This document shows, piece after piece, positions 33,477 to 44,800 of a DNA stretch of 64,000 bases. The stretch's first letter is position 1. Each line of letters opens with the position of its first letter. A model generated the notes under the pieces. The model was not told where the DNA came from. It worked only from the letters and a program-made list of their open reading frames with translations, and did no database searches. The DNA comes from Planktothrix agardhii NIES-204 (GTDB taxonomy: Bacteria; Cyanobacteriota; Cyanobacteriia; Cyanobacteriales; Microcoleaceae): contig AP017992.1 in assembly GCA_003609755.1 (NCBI GenBank), positions 53,687 through 117,686 of the forward strand, given 5' to 3'. Both the position numbers and the translations under genes were made by a program.

Positions 33477-36299
33477 ATGAGTGAATCAGCAAAACCTGGA
33501 TCTATTGTGATTTGTCGGCAACGGCAATGGGTGGTATTGCCTTCTGATAATTCCGAAGTTGTCCGGTTACGGCCCCTGAGTGGTAACGAAGAACAAATCT
33601 GTGGGGTTTTTACCCGCCTTGGCTTAGAAAACATTGAACCTGCCCAATTTGCTCCCCCCAACCCAGACACGATTCAAAACCATACCGCCGCCCAACTACT
33701 GATGGATGCGACTCGCCTCAGTCTCCGCAGTGGAGCGGGGCCGTTTCGCTGTTTAGGGCGGTTATCGGTGCGGCCACGACCCTATCAACTCGTTCCTTTA
33801 TTAATGGCGTTGCGGTTAGAAACGGTGCGGTTACTGATTGCGGATGATGTCGGGATTGGCAAAACCATTGAAGCGGGGTTGATTATTCGAGAACTATTAG
33901 ACCGAGGAGAAGCCAAACGAATGGCGGTTTTATGCCCCCCTCAACTGTGTGACCAATGGCAACGAGAACTGAAACAAAAATTCCATATTGATGCGGTTGT
34001 GGTGCGTTCTGGTACGGTTTCCAAGCTAGAACGGGGTTTACCTGCTGGGGATAGCCATATTTTTAGTTATTATCCCCATCTGATTGTCAGTTTGGACTAT
34101 GTGAAATCTGACCGTCGCCGAGAGAGTTTTCTTGTCCATTGTCCTGATTTAGTGATTGTCGATGAAGCCCATACCTGTACCCATACAGGCGGTGAACGTA
34201 GCACTCAACAACAACGCCATCAACTTGTCCAAAAAATTGCTGCAAAATCTAATCAACATTTAATCCTGCTTACTGCTACTCCCCACAGTGGAATTGAAGC
34301 GTCTTTTTTATCTTTATTAGGATTACTAAATCCTGAATTCAAACAATTTAGCCTAGACCAATTAAACGAAAAACAACGGATTGAATTAGCCCGTCATTTT
34401 GTCCAACGGCGACGGGTTGATGTTCAACAATGGTTAGGGAATGAAACCCCATTTCCTGAACGAGTTTCCCAGGAAAAACCCTATTCTCTTTCTAAAGAAT
34501 ACCGCCAATTATTTGAAGCTGTCTATGATTTTGCCTGGAGACTGGTGAAAACCGCAGAGGAAACTCCCCTTAGTCATGCTCAACGACGGGGACGTTATTG
34601 GTCGGCTTTGGCAATTTTGCGCTGTGTGATGTCTTCTCCGGCGGCGGCAATTGCTACTTTAAGCCGTCAAACTGAAAAATATAGTGTTGTGGAGGAAACA
34701 ACGGAAGATTTTGATGAAGAATTAGCCGCTACTTATGTTTATGATTCTACCGAACAGGAACAAATAATAGATGTAGTTCCGACAACGATTGTGGAAAAAG
34801 GGAAACAAACTTTTGATGAGTCTCAAAAACGTCAATTACGAGAATTTGTTATCCTAGCTAAACAACTGCAAGGGACAAATGACCGTAAATTACATCAGGT
34901 TAAAACCCTGGTTAAAACCTTACTTCAAGATGGGTTAAATCCGATTATTTGGTGTCGTTATATTGCTACGGCTAAATATGTAGCTGAAGCTTTAAAAGAA
35001 TTAGAAACGAAGAAAAATAACTTGCGGGTAATTGCGATTACTGGGGAACAGTCAGAAGATGAGCGAGAAATCCGTTTAGAAGAACTCAAAAATGCACCCC
35101 AACGGATATTAGTTGCTACGGATTGTTTAAGTGAAGGAATTAATTTACAGGAACATTTTACCGCCGCTATTCACTATGATTTACCTTGGAATCCTAATCG
35201 TTTAGAACAACGGGAAGGACGCATTGACCGTTACGGACAAACAGCACCACAGGTTAAATGTTTTCTGCTTTATGGTCAAGATAACCCGATTGATGGTGCA
35301 GTTTTACAAGTTTTAATTCGTAAAGCCGTAGAAATTCATAAATCTTTAGGAATTACAGTTCCCGTACCAATGGATAGTAGTACGGTACAAGAAGCGGTGT
35401 TTAAATCTTTATTTGAGAGAGCCGCGGAAGTAAAACAATTAACAATTTTTGATTTATTAGATGATTTGGGTTCTCCTTTGGTAGAGGTTCATAAAAACTG
35501 GGATAAAGCGGTAGAAAGGGAGAAATTGAACCGGACTCGTTTTGCTCAACGGGCAATTAAACCAGAAGAAGTACAACAGGAGTTAATTGAATCTGATCAA
35601 ATTTTAGGTAGTGAAACTGATGTGGCAGAGTTTGTTAAAAATGCTTGTGAAAAGTTAAGTTGTTCTTTAGTTAAACAGAAAAAAAGCTGGAAATTAGCCA
35701 ATATTCCCCTTTGTGTCCAACCCGTTTTAGGAGATAAATCTCGATTAATTACTTTTACTTCCCCTGCACCTGAAGGAGTGGAATATATTGGTAGAAATCA
35801 TCCGTTAGTTGAAGGATTAGCCCGTTATATTTTAGAGGAAAGTTTAGCAGAAAATCAACTAAACCCGATTGCTGCTCGTTGTGGGGTGACGGTGACAGAA
35901 GGGGTATTGAAACCGACGGTTATTTTATTATTGAGGATTCGGCATTTATTAGAAAGTTCAAAAGGACAAATATTATTAGCAGAAGAAGCTCTAGTTAGAG
36001 GGTTTACTGGAAGTCCGGCGAATGCTAATTGGTTATCGGCTGAGGAGTCTTTAGATTTACTTAATTCCTGTGAACCTGTGGGCAATTTACCTATAGAAAA
36101 TAAACGTAATCGGATTAATTTAATTTTAGATCATTTAAAGGATTTACAACCTAATTTAGAAATGATTGCCCAGGAGCGAGCGCAGGTTTTAGCTGCTTCT
36201 CATCACCGGGTTCGAGAACTGACGAAAGCAGGTAAGGTTAAAGTTAAACCTCAGTTACCTTTAGATATTTTAGGGATTTATCTTTTAATTCCTAAATGA
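33477..36299 (+). CDS. SNF2/RapA-type helicase of a DISARM-like system (DrmD-like)
   Basis: The 940-residue protein has a complete SF2 ATPase core: Walker A DDVGIGKTIEAG near residue 122, motif Ia LCPPQLCDQW, Walker B VIVDEAHTC near 226, motif III LLTATPHSG, and the C-terminal helicase half with ATDCLSEGINLQ and motif VI REGRIDRYGQT near 580. Spacing and motif wording match SNF2/RapA-like translocases found beside adenine methyltransferases in DISARM class 1 (DrmD). The methyltransferase gene follows after 53 bases. It probably translocates on DNA to restrict unmodified phage genomes. Confidence 0.75.
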   Translation: MSESAKPGSIVICRQRQWVVLPSDNSEVVRLRPLSGNEEQICGVFTRLGLENIEPAQFAPPNPDTIQNHTAAQLLMDATRLSLRSGAGPFRCLGRLSVRPRPYQLVPLLMALRLETVRLLIADDVGIGKTIEAGLIIRELLDRGEAKRMAVLCPPQLCDQWQRELKQKFHIDAVVVRSGTVSKLERGLPAGDSHIFSYYPHLIVSLDYVKSDRRRESFLVHCPDLVIVDEAHTCTHTGGERSTQQQRHQLVQKIAAKSNQHLILLTATPHSGIEASFLSLLGLLNPEFKQFSLDQLNEKQRIELARHFVQRRRVDVQQWLGNETPFPERVSQEKPYSLSKEYRQLFEAVYDFAWRLVKTAEETPLSHAQRRGRYWSALAILRCVMSSPAAAIATLSRQTEKYSVVEETTEDFDEELAATYVYDSTEQEQIIDVVPTTIVEKGKQTFDESQKRQLREFVILAKQLQGTNDRKLHQVKTLVKTLLQDGLNPIIWCRYIATAKYVAEALKELETKKNNLRVIAITGEQSEDEREIRLEELKNAPQRILVATDCLSEGINLQEHFTAAIHYDLPWNPNRLEQREGRIDRYGQTAPQVKCFLLYGQDNPIDGAVLQVLIRKAVEIHKSLGITVPVPMDSSTVQEAVFKSLFERAAEVKQLTIFDLLDDLGSPLVEVHKNWDKAVEREKLNRTRFAQRAIKPEEVQQELIESDQILGSETDVAEFVKNACEKLSCSLVKQKKSWKLANIPLCVQPVLGDKSRLITFTSPAPEGVEYIGRNHPLVEGLARYILEESLAENQLNPIAARCGVTVTEGVLKPTVILLLRIRHLLESSKGQILLAEEALVRGFTGSPANANWLSAEESLDLLNSCEPVGNLPIENKRNRINLILDHLKDLQPNLEMIAQERAQVLAASHHRVRELTKAGKVKVKPQLPLDILGIYLLIPK

Positions 36300-36352
36300 T
36301 TTATTTTTGAGTATTTAAAAGGCTTTTAATGTTATGATAATTGGTAGAAATT

Positions 36353-39300
36353 ATGACAAGTTTAACGGGGATTTTAATTCAAGGTAATTTAATTGCTTCC
36401 GACTTAACAATAGATCTGGTTTCGGGAGAGTTAAAAGGACAATTATCGGAAAACTTTGGACTGAGTAAAACTCAGAAATTAGAGGATGAAATTGCCTTTG
36501 CTTGGGGGGAAGCTAAGGATTTATGGAATATCTTTAAACGGCGTTTGGGTCGAGATGAAACCGAGACAGCTACCAGCATCACCCGTGAATATTGGGCTAT
36601 TCCTCTATTAAAGTTATTAGGATATAACCTGGTTTTTCAACCTAAAGCAGAAATTATTGAGGAAAAAACTTTTGCAATTTCCCATCGGGTTGAGTCGGGG
36701 GAAAATAAACCGCCGATTCATATTATTGGTTGTAAGATTAATATAGAAAAATCTTCCCGGACTGGAAATTCTCGACTATCTGCTCATGGGTTAATGCAGG
36801 AATATTTAAACCGCACTGAGCATTTATGGGGTATTGTTACTAATGGGTTATGTTGGCGGTTATTGCGAGATTGTTCGTTAATGACTCGTTTAACTTATCT
36901 TGAGTTTGATTTAGAACAAATTCTTAATGGGGAAAATTTTGCTGAATTTGGGTTATTTTATCGGTTATTTCACCGGACAAGATTACCGCAAGGAATTGAG
37001 GATACAGATGAATGTTTATTAGAGTTTTATCACCAGGAAACCTTACAGCAAGGGGGACGGGTACGGGATAGATTACGGGATGGGGTGGAACGGGCAATTA
37101 TTAGGTTAGGAACGGGGTTTTTACAACATCAACAGAATCAAAGTTTACGGCAATTAATTGAAGAAAATCAGTTAATTTCTCAGGACTTTTATCGGTTATT
37201 ATTGTTTTTAATTTATCGGTTATTATTTTTAATGGTGGCAGAATCCCGTAATTTATTATTGGCGGGAGAAGATGCCGAAAAAGTTAGGATTTATCGAGAA
37301 TATTATAGCATTGAACGGTTAAGAGCTTTGGCAGAACGTCCGAGTTATCGCCGCGAAGGGTTTCAGGATATTTGGCAAGGTTTGATTGTAACTTTTGCCT
37401 TATTTAATGAGAATTGGCGGGGTGAGGTGTTAGGATTATCGCCCTTGAATGGGGATTTATTTGGGGAGAAAACTTTAAAAATATTAGAAGGATGTGCGAT
37501 TGATAATCATGATTTATTGATGTCAATTCGGGAGTTATCTTTATATGAAAATAAGGGACAGTTACGACGGGTGAATTATGGGGCGTTGGATGTGGAGGAA
37601 TTGGGGAGTGTGTATGAAAGTTTATTGGATTTTACACCCCAATTTAGACAGCAGCAGGGGGTTTATGAGTTTCTGTTGGTGATAGGAAGTGACCGAAAAA
37701 CTACGGGTTCCTATTATACACCGCCTGAGTTAGTAGCACAATTAATTAAAAGTGCTTTAGAACCTGTAATTGCGGAAAAGTTACGGGAGTCAGAAAAAGG
37801 AAAATTAGGAGAAGCTTTATTAAGTTTAAAAGTCTGTGACCCTGCTTGTGGGTCGGGTCATTTTTTGTTGGCGGCGGCGAGAAGAATTGGTAAGGAATTG
37901 GCTATTATTAGAACGGGTGAACCTCAGCCTGCACCAGAAGCGTTAAGACAGGCGATTAGAGATGTTGTTCAACATTGTATTTATGGGGTGGATTTGAACC
38001 CGTTGGCGGTGGATTTATGCAAGGTGGCGTTATGGATAGAAGGGTTTTGTAAGGGTTTACCTTTGAACTTTTTAGACCATAGAATTAAATGCGGTAATTC
38101 TTTGGTGGGGGTGTTGGATATTTCCTGTTTAGATGAAGGGATACCAGATGATGCTTTTAAAGCGGTGACGGGAGATGATAAAAAGTTATCGACTTTATTT
38201 AAAACTCGGAATAAGAAAGAACGAAAAGATTTAGAAACGGGTCAAATTCCTTTGAATTTTGTTGATTTAGAAACCGGACGCAGTGAATATATAGAAAAAT
38301 GGCGAGAGTTTGCGGAAATACCGGAAACTACACCAAAGGAAATTAAGCAAAAACAAAGTCAATATCAACAAAATCACAGTGAAAATAATCTGGGTTGGTG
38401 GCGTGATTATTCGGCTTGTAATTTATGGACGGCGGCGTTTTTTATGGGTTTAACTGAACAGAATTTACAGTTATTACCAACAACGGAGGCGTTAAAACAG
38501 TTATTAGGGGGAAATCCGGTAACTCAAAAGTTAGTTGATGCGGCGAACAAGTTGGCGGAAGATAAGCGGTTTTTTCATTGGTGTTTGGAGTTTCCTGATG
38601 TGTTTAACCCCCCCCAACCCCCCCTTGCTAATGGGGGGCGAGATATTTCCCCCATTACTAAGGGGGGATTAAGGGGGGTCGAAGATGTTTCTCCCCTTAC
38701 TAAGGGGGGATTAAGGGGGGTAGAAGATATTTCCCCCATTACTAAGGGGGGACTAAGGGGGGTCAACGGGTTTGATTGTGTTTTGGGTAATCCTCCTTGG
38801 GAAATGATTCAGCTTGATCCAAGAGAATTTTTTGCTGCTAGAAACTTAGAAATTGCTAATGCTAAAAACAAATCTGAAAGAGATAAATTAATTAAACTGT
38901 TACAAAAAACCAACTCTAAATTATTACAAGAACTTGAAGATGCTAAACATGATTCTGATGCTCAAAGTAAATTTATTCGAGAGTCACGACGTTTTCCTCT
39001 AACTGCGGTAGGAAGAATTAATACTTATGCTGTATTTGCGGAAACAACTAGAAAAATAATTTCTGATATAGGTAGAGTAGGTATAATTGTTCCAAGTGGA
39101 ATTGCTACAAATGACACAACAAAAGACTTTTTTGGTGATGTAATTAAACAGGAATCTTTAGTTAGTTTATTCGGCTTTACTAATTGGGCTTTCATTTTTC
39201 CTGATGTTGGTGATAGATTTGCTTTTTGTTTGTTAACTTTAGCAGGTAAAAAACTAAAGAAAATAGAAGCAGTTTTTACTTATCACTGTCACTATGTTTC

Positions 39301-40363
39301 TGATCTGAATGAAGCAAAAAGATATTTTACTTTATCGAAAGAAGATATTGGTTTAATTAATCCTAATACTTTTACTTGTCCCGTTTTTCGTAGTAATCCA
39401 GATGCAGAATTAACCAAGAAAATATATCAAAATATTCCTGTTTTAGAAAATGAGAAAACAGAAGTTAACCCTTGGGGTATTTCATCTATGTTAATGTTTA
39501 TGATGAATACTGATAGTCATTTATTTTTTAATAAACCAAGCGATGATTTATTACCTTTGTATGAAGGAAAAATGTTTTTCGTTTATGATCATCGCTACGG
39601 ATTTTATACTGATGAGATGCTAAATAGTGATCAAGTAGATTTTAAAATTATTCCTACTCCTAACATTGAAAATTTACAAAATCCTAATTTTAAAGTTAAT
39701 CCTCGTTATTGGATTAGTAATACTGAAGTAGAAAATCGGTTATCTAATTGTAATTGGAAGAAAGATTGGTTGTTAGTTTTTAGAGGTATTACATCTTCAG
39801 TAAATGAACGCACAACGATTTTTAGCTTATTACCTAAAGTTGGTGTAGGTCATAGTGCGCCATTAATAGTTTTAGAGCAAAATAATGTGGATTTAATTTC
39901 TTGTTTATTAGCTAATTTTAGTAGTTTATTATTTGATTTTGTTACTCGTCAAAAATTAGGAGGAAATAATTTTAGTCTTTTCATCCTCAAACAACTCCCC
40001 ATCATTCCCCCCGACTGGTACACCCCAGAAGATATCGAATTTATCAGTAGTCGAGTCTTAGAATTAGTATATACAGCTAATGATATGAAACCCTTTGCCG
40101 AAGATATGGGATATGACGGAGAACCCTTTATTTGGGATGAAAACCGACGGGCAATATTAAGAGCAGAACTCGACGCGAAATATGCCAAATTATACGGTTT
40201 AACCCGTGATGAACTGCGCTATATTCTCGACCCTGCGGATATTTATGGGGCTGAATTTCCTAGTGAAACCTTTCGGGTTCTTAAAAATAAAGAAATTAAT
40301 AAATATGGAGAATATCGCACCCAAAGGTTAGTATTAGCCGCCTGGGATATGTTAGGCTTTTAA
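36353..40363 (+). CDS. Large N6-adenine DNA methyltransferase (Eco57I/PglX-like, DrmMI-like)
   Basis: The protein has about 1336 residues with ATG 36353 (upstream TTG 36341 is less likely). SAM motif I DPACGSGHFLLAAA lies near residue 495, GVDLNPLAVDLCKVALW near 540 and catalytic motif IV NPPW near 811. The C-terminal part (LGGNNFSLFILKQLPIIPP) is a target-recognition-like region, and the N-terminal 350 residues resemble those of type IIG/BREX enzymes without a clear nuclease motif. An in-frame run of three 14-residue repeats interrupts the chain just before NPPW. It probably marks host DNA for the adjacent helicases. Confidence 0.8.
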   Translation: MTSLTGILIQGNLIASDLTIDLVSGELKGQLSENFGLSKTQKLEDEIAFAWGEAKDLWNIFKRRLGRDETETATSITREYWAIPLLKLLGYNLVFQPKAEIIEEKTFAISHRVESGENKPPIHIIGCKINIEKSSRTGNSRLSAHGLMQEYLNRTEHLWGIVTNGLCWRLLRDCSLMTRLTYLEFDLEQILNGENFAEFGLFYRLFHRTRLPQGIEDTDECLLEFYHQETLQQGGRVRDRLRDGVERAIIRLGTGFLQHQQNQSLRQLIEENQLISQDFYRLLLFLIYRLLFLMVAESRNLLLAGEDAEKVRIYREYYSIERLRALAERPSYRREGFQDIWQGLIVTFALFNENWRGEVLGLSPLNGDLFGEKTLKILEGCAIDNHDLLMSIRELSLYENKGQLRRVNYGALDVEELGSVYESLLDFTPQFRQQQGVYEFLLVIGSDRKTTGSYYTPPELVAQLIKSALEPVIAEKLRESEKGKLGEALLSLKVCDPACGSGHFLLAAARRIGKELAIIRTGEPQPAPEALRQAIRDVVQHCIYGVDLNPLAVDLCKVALWIEGFCKGLPLNFLDHRIKCGNSLVGVLDISCLDEGIPDDAFKAVTGDDKKLSTLFKTRNKKERKDLETGQIPLNFVDLETGRSEYIEKWREFAEIPETTPKEIKQKQSQYQQNHSENNLGWWRDYSACNLWTAAFFMGLTEQNLQLLPTTEALKQLLGGNPVTQKLVDAANKLAEDKRFFHWCLEFPDVFNPPQPPLANGGRDISPITKGGLRGVEDVSPLTKGGLRGVEDISPITKGGLRGVNGFDCVLGNPPWEMIQLDPREFFAARNLEIANAKNKSERDKLIKLLQKTNSKLLQELEDAKHDSDAQSKFIRESRRFPLTAVGRINTYAVFAETTRKIISDIGRVGIIVPSGIATNDTTKDFFGDVIKQESLVSLFGFTNWAFIFPDVGDRFAFCLLTLAGKKLKKIEAVFTYHCHYVSDLNEAKRYFTLSKEDIGLINPNTFTCPVFRSNPDAELTKKIYQNIPVLENEKTEVNPWGISSMLMFMMNTDSHLFFNKPSDDLLPLYEGKMFFVYDHRYGFYTDEMLNSDQVDFKIIPTPNIENLQNPNFKVNPRYWISNTEVENRLSNCNWKKDWLLVFRGITSSVNERTTIFSLLPKVGVGHSAPLIVLEQNNVDLISCLLANFSSLLFDFVTRQKLGGNNFSLFILKQLPIIPPDWYTPEDIEFISSRVLELVYTANDMKPFAEDMGYDGEPFIWDENRRAILRAELDAKYAKLYGLTRDELRYILDPADIYGAEFPSETFRVLKNKEINKYGEYRTQRLVLAAWDMLGF
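38608..38767 (+). repeat. In-frame dispersed-repeat insertion in the methyltransferase gene
   Basis: After a C-rich lead (38608-38641) come three 42-base units at 38642-38683, 38684-38725 and 38726-38767, each with CCCC...ACTAAGGGGGG...AAGGGGGGT. They encode D-I/V-S-P-I/L-T-K-G-G-L-R-G-V-E/N three times. The unit resembles the PPLxKGG-type repeats scattered in cyanobacterial genomes. About 53 residues are added between FPDVFN and GFDCVLGNPPW. Confidence 0.85.
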
Positions 40364-40385
40364 CCAATAATATTATTGAAAACAA

Positions 40386-41147
40386 ATGAAAACAGACATC
40401 ATATTCTACGAACTCATAAAAGAACTTCCCCAAATATTTTTTGAACTCATTGGCAAACCAACAACCAATCCTAACACCTACGAATTTACCGCACCGGAAC
40501 TAAAACAGCAAGCCTTCCGCTTAGATGGTTTATTTTCTCCCTTACCAGGATTTGAAGAAGAACCTCTATACTTTGTCGAGTTACAAACTTACAAAGATGA
40601 AGAATTTTATGAACGGCTTTTTGGAGAGATATTTCTTTACTTTCGTCAAACTCGTCCCCCGCAACGAGAATGGTATGGAATTGTCATCTATGACCGCCGC
40701 ACTCATGAAGTTTTACCACACCCGCGCTACGAAAACTTAATAGAAAAACACATTCATCGTTTTTACCTCAACGAACTCGAAATAAACCCTCAAGAATCTC
40801 CCTGGCTGGGAATTGCTAAACTCTTAGTAGAGACACCGAGCAAAACTACTCCTCTCGCGCAAAAACTCATCAGCGAAGTTAAACTATTACCCGATGAAAT
40901 CCTACGGCAAAAAGTGATAGAATTTATCCAGGCTATTGTCGTGTACAAATTTCCCAACCTTAGCTTAGAGGAAATCCAAACTATGCTTGACGTAAGTGAA
41001 TTTAAAAATACTCGGTTTTATCAAAGTATCTTAAAGCAAACTAAGTTAGAATTAGTCCCAACTTTGTTAGCACGAGGATTAAGCATTCAAGAAGTAGCAG
41101 AAACCTTGGAAATTCAAGTAGAGGATGTCAGACAAGCTGCTAAATAA
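40386..41147 (+). CDS. Rpn/DUF2887-family PD-(D/E)XK nuclease-like protein
   Basis: The 253-residue protein begins MKTDIIFYELIKELPQIFFE and has the nuclease core FRLDGLF..., then PLYFVELQTYKD with Glu-x-Gln in place of Glu-x-Lys, the DUF2887/Rpn pattern. The C-terminal 60 residues resemble the helical tail of these proteins (LLARGLSIQEVAETLEIQVEDV). They are abundant in cyanobacteria and linked to mobile DNA. It lies 22 bases after the methyltransferase gene, inside the island, but such genes are often passengers. Confidence 0.8.
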   Translation: MKTDIIFYELIKELPQIFFELIGKPTTNPNTYEFTAPELKQQAFRLDGLFSPLPGFEEEPLYFVELQTYKDEEFYERLFGEIFLYFRQTRPPQREWYGIVIYDRRTHEVLPHPRYENLIEKHIHRFYLNELEINPQESPWLGIAKLLVETPSKTTPLAQKLISEVKLLPDEILRQKVIEFIQAIVVYKFPNLSLEEIQTMLDVSEFKNTRFYQSILKQTKLELVPTLLARGLSIQEVAETLEIQVEDVRQAAK

Positions 41148-41184
41148 GTTTTATTTTAATTACCATACTCAAGGAGATAAAACC

Positions 41185-41760
41185 ATGACAGCATTAATTT
41201 TAAACAATCCAGAAATCATCCCGATTACCGATGAACAATTTTATCAACTTTGTGTCGCAAACCGGGAATTAAAATTAGAACGAACTGCTAAAGGAGACTT
41301 AATTATTATGCCACCCACAGGGGGAATAACCGGAAACCGGAATTTTAAATTAGCTCAACAATTAGCCAATTGGGCGGATACTGACGGAACCGGAATAGGG
41401 TTTGATTCTTCCACTTGTTTTAAACTTCCCAAGGGTGGAGAGCGTTCACCGGATGCGGCTTGGATATCCTTAGAAAAATGGAATCTCTTAACCCCCGAAC
41501 AGCAAGAGAAATTCCCGCCAATCTGCCCTGATTTTATCATAGAATTGCGATCGCCTAGCGATTCTTTAAAACCCTTACAAGATAAAATGCAGGAATATAT
41601 GGATAATGGTTGTCGGTTAGGTTGGTTAATTAATCGCCAAAACCGCCAAGTTGAAATTTATCGTCAGGGACAAGAAAAACAAACTTTAGAAAATCCCCCA
41701 ACCTTATCAGGAGAAGATATTTTACCTGGATTTGTTTTAAATCTTAAATTAATAATGTAG
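41185..41760 (+). CDS. Uma2-family (DUF820) endonuclease-like protein
   Basis: The 191-residue protein has the Uma2 PD-(D/E)XK signature: GERSPDAAWISLEKW, then CPDFIIELRSPSDSLKPLQDKM and WLINRQNRQVEIYR. ATG 41185 has an AAGGAG ribosome-binding site 9 bases upstream and gives the family's usual length; an earlier in-frame ATG (41125) would overlap the previous gene. Function of the family is unproven, although it is extremely abundant in cyanobacteria. It probably is a cargo gene in the island. Confidence 0.85.
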   Translation: MTALILNNPEIIPITDEQFYQLCVANRELKLERTAKGDLIIMPPTGGITGNRNFKLAQQLANWADTDGTGIGFDSSTCFKLPKGGERSPDAAWISLEKWNLLTPEQQEKFPPICPDFIIELRSPSDSLKPLQDKMQEYMDNGCRLGWLINRQNRQVEIYRQGQEKQTLENPPTLSGEDILPGFVLNLKLIM

Positions 41761-41808
41761 GGATAATTCATGAATTACCCCTACATTTATTATTTTCAAT
41801 AAATTACT

Positions 41809-44800
41809 ATGAAAATTCCCATCAGACTTAAAGATTTATTACAACAACCCTTAGTTGCCATCTCAGCCACTAGCCCTTTAATTGGTTTAAAAACAGTACA
41901 ATTAAACTGCACTGAAGTTGAATCCTTAACCGATGAACAACTAGAAGCCTTATTTTCTAGTATTCCTGAAGATTGGGATTTTACCCAACTTTGTGAAGTC
42001 TTCGATAGTAATACACTAACCGAAAATTTTACACAACAACTGGTTAACTATCTTAACAAACGATTAGGATTATCAGATAATTCTCCTTCACAACCCGAAA
42101 ATAGTTCGGATTCTAATTTAGATCATCTGAGCTTAAAACCTACAACCAATTTAGATATTTTTGAACTCCGAGAACAAGTTATTTCAGATTACCGTAATTA
42201 TATTGAAAGTTTCTTAAAAATCAGAGATCCTAGAATTAAAACTTTTATTCAAAACGAACTCGATAAAGGTCAGCTTTGGAAAGATCCTTTAGTTCAAATT
42301 AATCCCGCCTATAAACAAAGTGCTAGTATTGAAACCTTAATTCAACAAAATATTTTACATCCCGACTGTAAACGCTATTTTCCTAATTATAGATTTTACT
42401 ATCATCAAGAACAAGCCTTTCGCCGTGCTAAACAACAAATTCCTTATGTATTAACAACAGGAACAGGTTCAGGAAAAAGTTTAACCTACGTTGTGCCAAT
42501 TATTAGTTATTTACTCCAAAATCCTCATCAACAAGGATTACAGGCAATTCTAGTTTATCCTATGAATGCCTTAATTAATTCCCAAGCTGAAGAATTTAAT
42601 AAATTTTTAGAAAAGGTTCCTAATTGTTTTATTCAGGTCAAAAAATATACAGGTCAAGAAAGCTTAAAGGAAAAAACAGAGATTCAAAATAATCCGCCCC
42701 ATATTCTGCTCACCAATTATGTGATGTTAGAATTAATGTTAACTCGGACTCATGAAGACCGCCTCGTCAATTCACCGGAATTAAAATTTTTAGTCTTAGA
42801 TGAACTCCACACCTATCGAGGGAGACAAGGCGCTGATGTTGCTGTTGTTATTCGCAAATTAAGACAACGTTGTGGGCAAAATTTTCTCTGTATTGGTACG
42901 TCTGCTACTATGTCCACCGAAGGAAATCGTAGTAGTCGCCGTCAAACTGTTGCTGAGGTAGCGAGTAAATTATTTGGAGTCGAAATTAAACCCGATAGCG
43001 TTATTGATGAAACCCTAGAAAAAGCCATTCAACGACCCTATCCTACTATCCAAGAATTACAAAATAGTTTAACTGCTGGGTTGCCCCCGGAAACAGAAAA
43101 AACCTTAGAAGCATTCAAACAACATCCCCTCAGTGCTTGGATAGAAATGCAGTTAGGACTCCAAGAAGAAGACAATCATTTAGTGCGAAGAACTCCTATT
43201 TCTCTACAGTCCGGCGCTGAAAATTTAGCTCAGGAATTGAGTTTTTCTCCTGAAATTTGCCTTGATATTCTTAAACAAATGCTGTTATGGGGAAGTCAGA
43301 CCAAAGGAATGGCATTTCGGCTCCATCAGTTCATCTCCCAGGGGGGAAGTGTGTATGCTACTTTAGAAGCGCCTGACCAACGGTTTCTTACTTTAGAAGG
43401 ACAATATTCTACCACCAACAACCGCTTACTGTATCCGTTGGTTTTCTGTCGAGAATGTGGTCAAGAATATTACGCCGTGCGTTACGATAGCAATACCGAA
43501 CAAATCACACCGTTATTAGCCGTCAGTCTCGATACAGAGCCCGATAGTGATATTCAAGAAGGATATATCACCCTTGATGAAGATGGACTCTGGGAAAGGG
43601 ACGACCAAGACCGTTTACCTGATAGTTGGTTTAAGGTGACAAAAAAACGCGGACGGGAACCCAAACCAGAGTATCAAAAATTTATTCCTCAAAAGTTATT
43701 TGTATTTCCAGATGGACGAGTTAGCCACTTAGGAATTGCTAAAGATTCAGAGAAGCCTACCGCTTGTTGGTTTGTGCCAAAACCGTTTTTAACTTGTTTA
43801 AATTGTGGTGTTGTTCATGACCGCAAAAAGAACGAATTTACTAAATTAGCCCGTCTGAGTTCAGAAGGTCGCAGTACCGCTACAACGTTATTATGTTTAT
43901 CAACAGTCAGCCGTTTAAAAGATTGTTCGGCTATTAACCCCACATCCGCTAAAGTATTAAGTTTTACCGATAACCGTCAAGATGCTTCTTTGCAAGCCGG
44001 ACATTTTAATGATTTTGTCCAAACCAGTTTTTTAAGGTCTAGTTTATATAGTGCGTTACAAGCTAAAAAAGTTTTAACTCATCAAGATTTAGCGATAGAA
44101 GTTGTTAAAAAAATGGGGTTGACTCAGGAAGATTATGCTCAAGAACCCGCGTCTTTTAGCGATCGCAATGAGAAAGCATTTCAGCATTTAATTGAATATC
44201 GGCTTTATGAAGATTTACGCCGAGGATGGCGAATTGTGCAACCGAATTTAGAACAATGTGGATTATTAGCTATTGAATATATTGATTTAGAAAAGCAATG
44301 TCAAGATGCTCATTTGTGGCAAAAATTTCCTGATTCTATTTTATTACAAGCAACTCCTCAACAACGGTTTACCGTGATTAAAACATTTCTTGACCAACTG
44401 CGCCGAGAGTTAGTTATTGATGCTCAGTTCTTACAACCGCAAGAAACTGATAAACTGAAACAGGAAGTTAATTACGCATTGAAAGAACCTTGGACAATTG
44501 ACCTCAATCAACTATTACCTGAAGCCAGAGTTGCAACATTAGTTTCAGGAACAAATCAAAATAAAGGTAAAAATAAAGCTCCAGTTAAATTAACATCAAA
44601 TAGTAAACTCGGTCGTTTCTTGCAGTCTGACCGTGCATGGCCCTGGTTAAACGTGAATTTATCAGAACCCGACTATGAGCGTTTAATTAAAGCTTTCATT
44701 AATATTCTCTGTGATTCAGGCTATTTAAAAAGAAATGGCGATGAAGTTCAGTTACGGGTTGATTGTATGCTTTGGAAAGCTCAACAACTGTCTCAACTTT

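Noticed and set aside
38575..38766. Minus-strand proline-rich ORF in the methyltransferase gene
   Set aside because: It is the complement of the 42-base repeat units.
38642..38767. CRISPR-like array
   Set aside because: Units are directly tandem without unique spacers and lie in frame in a coding region. No other spaced direct-repeat array was seen in the window.
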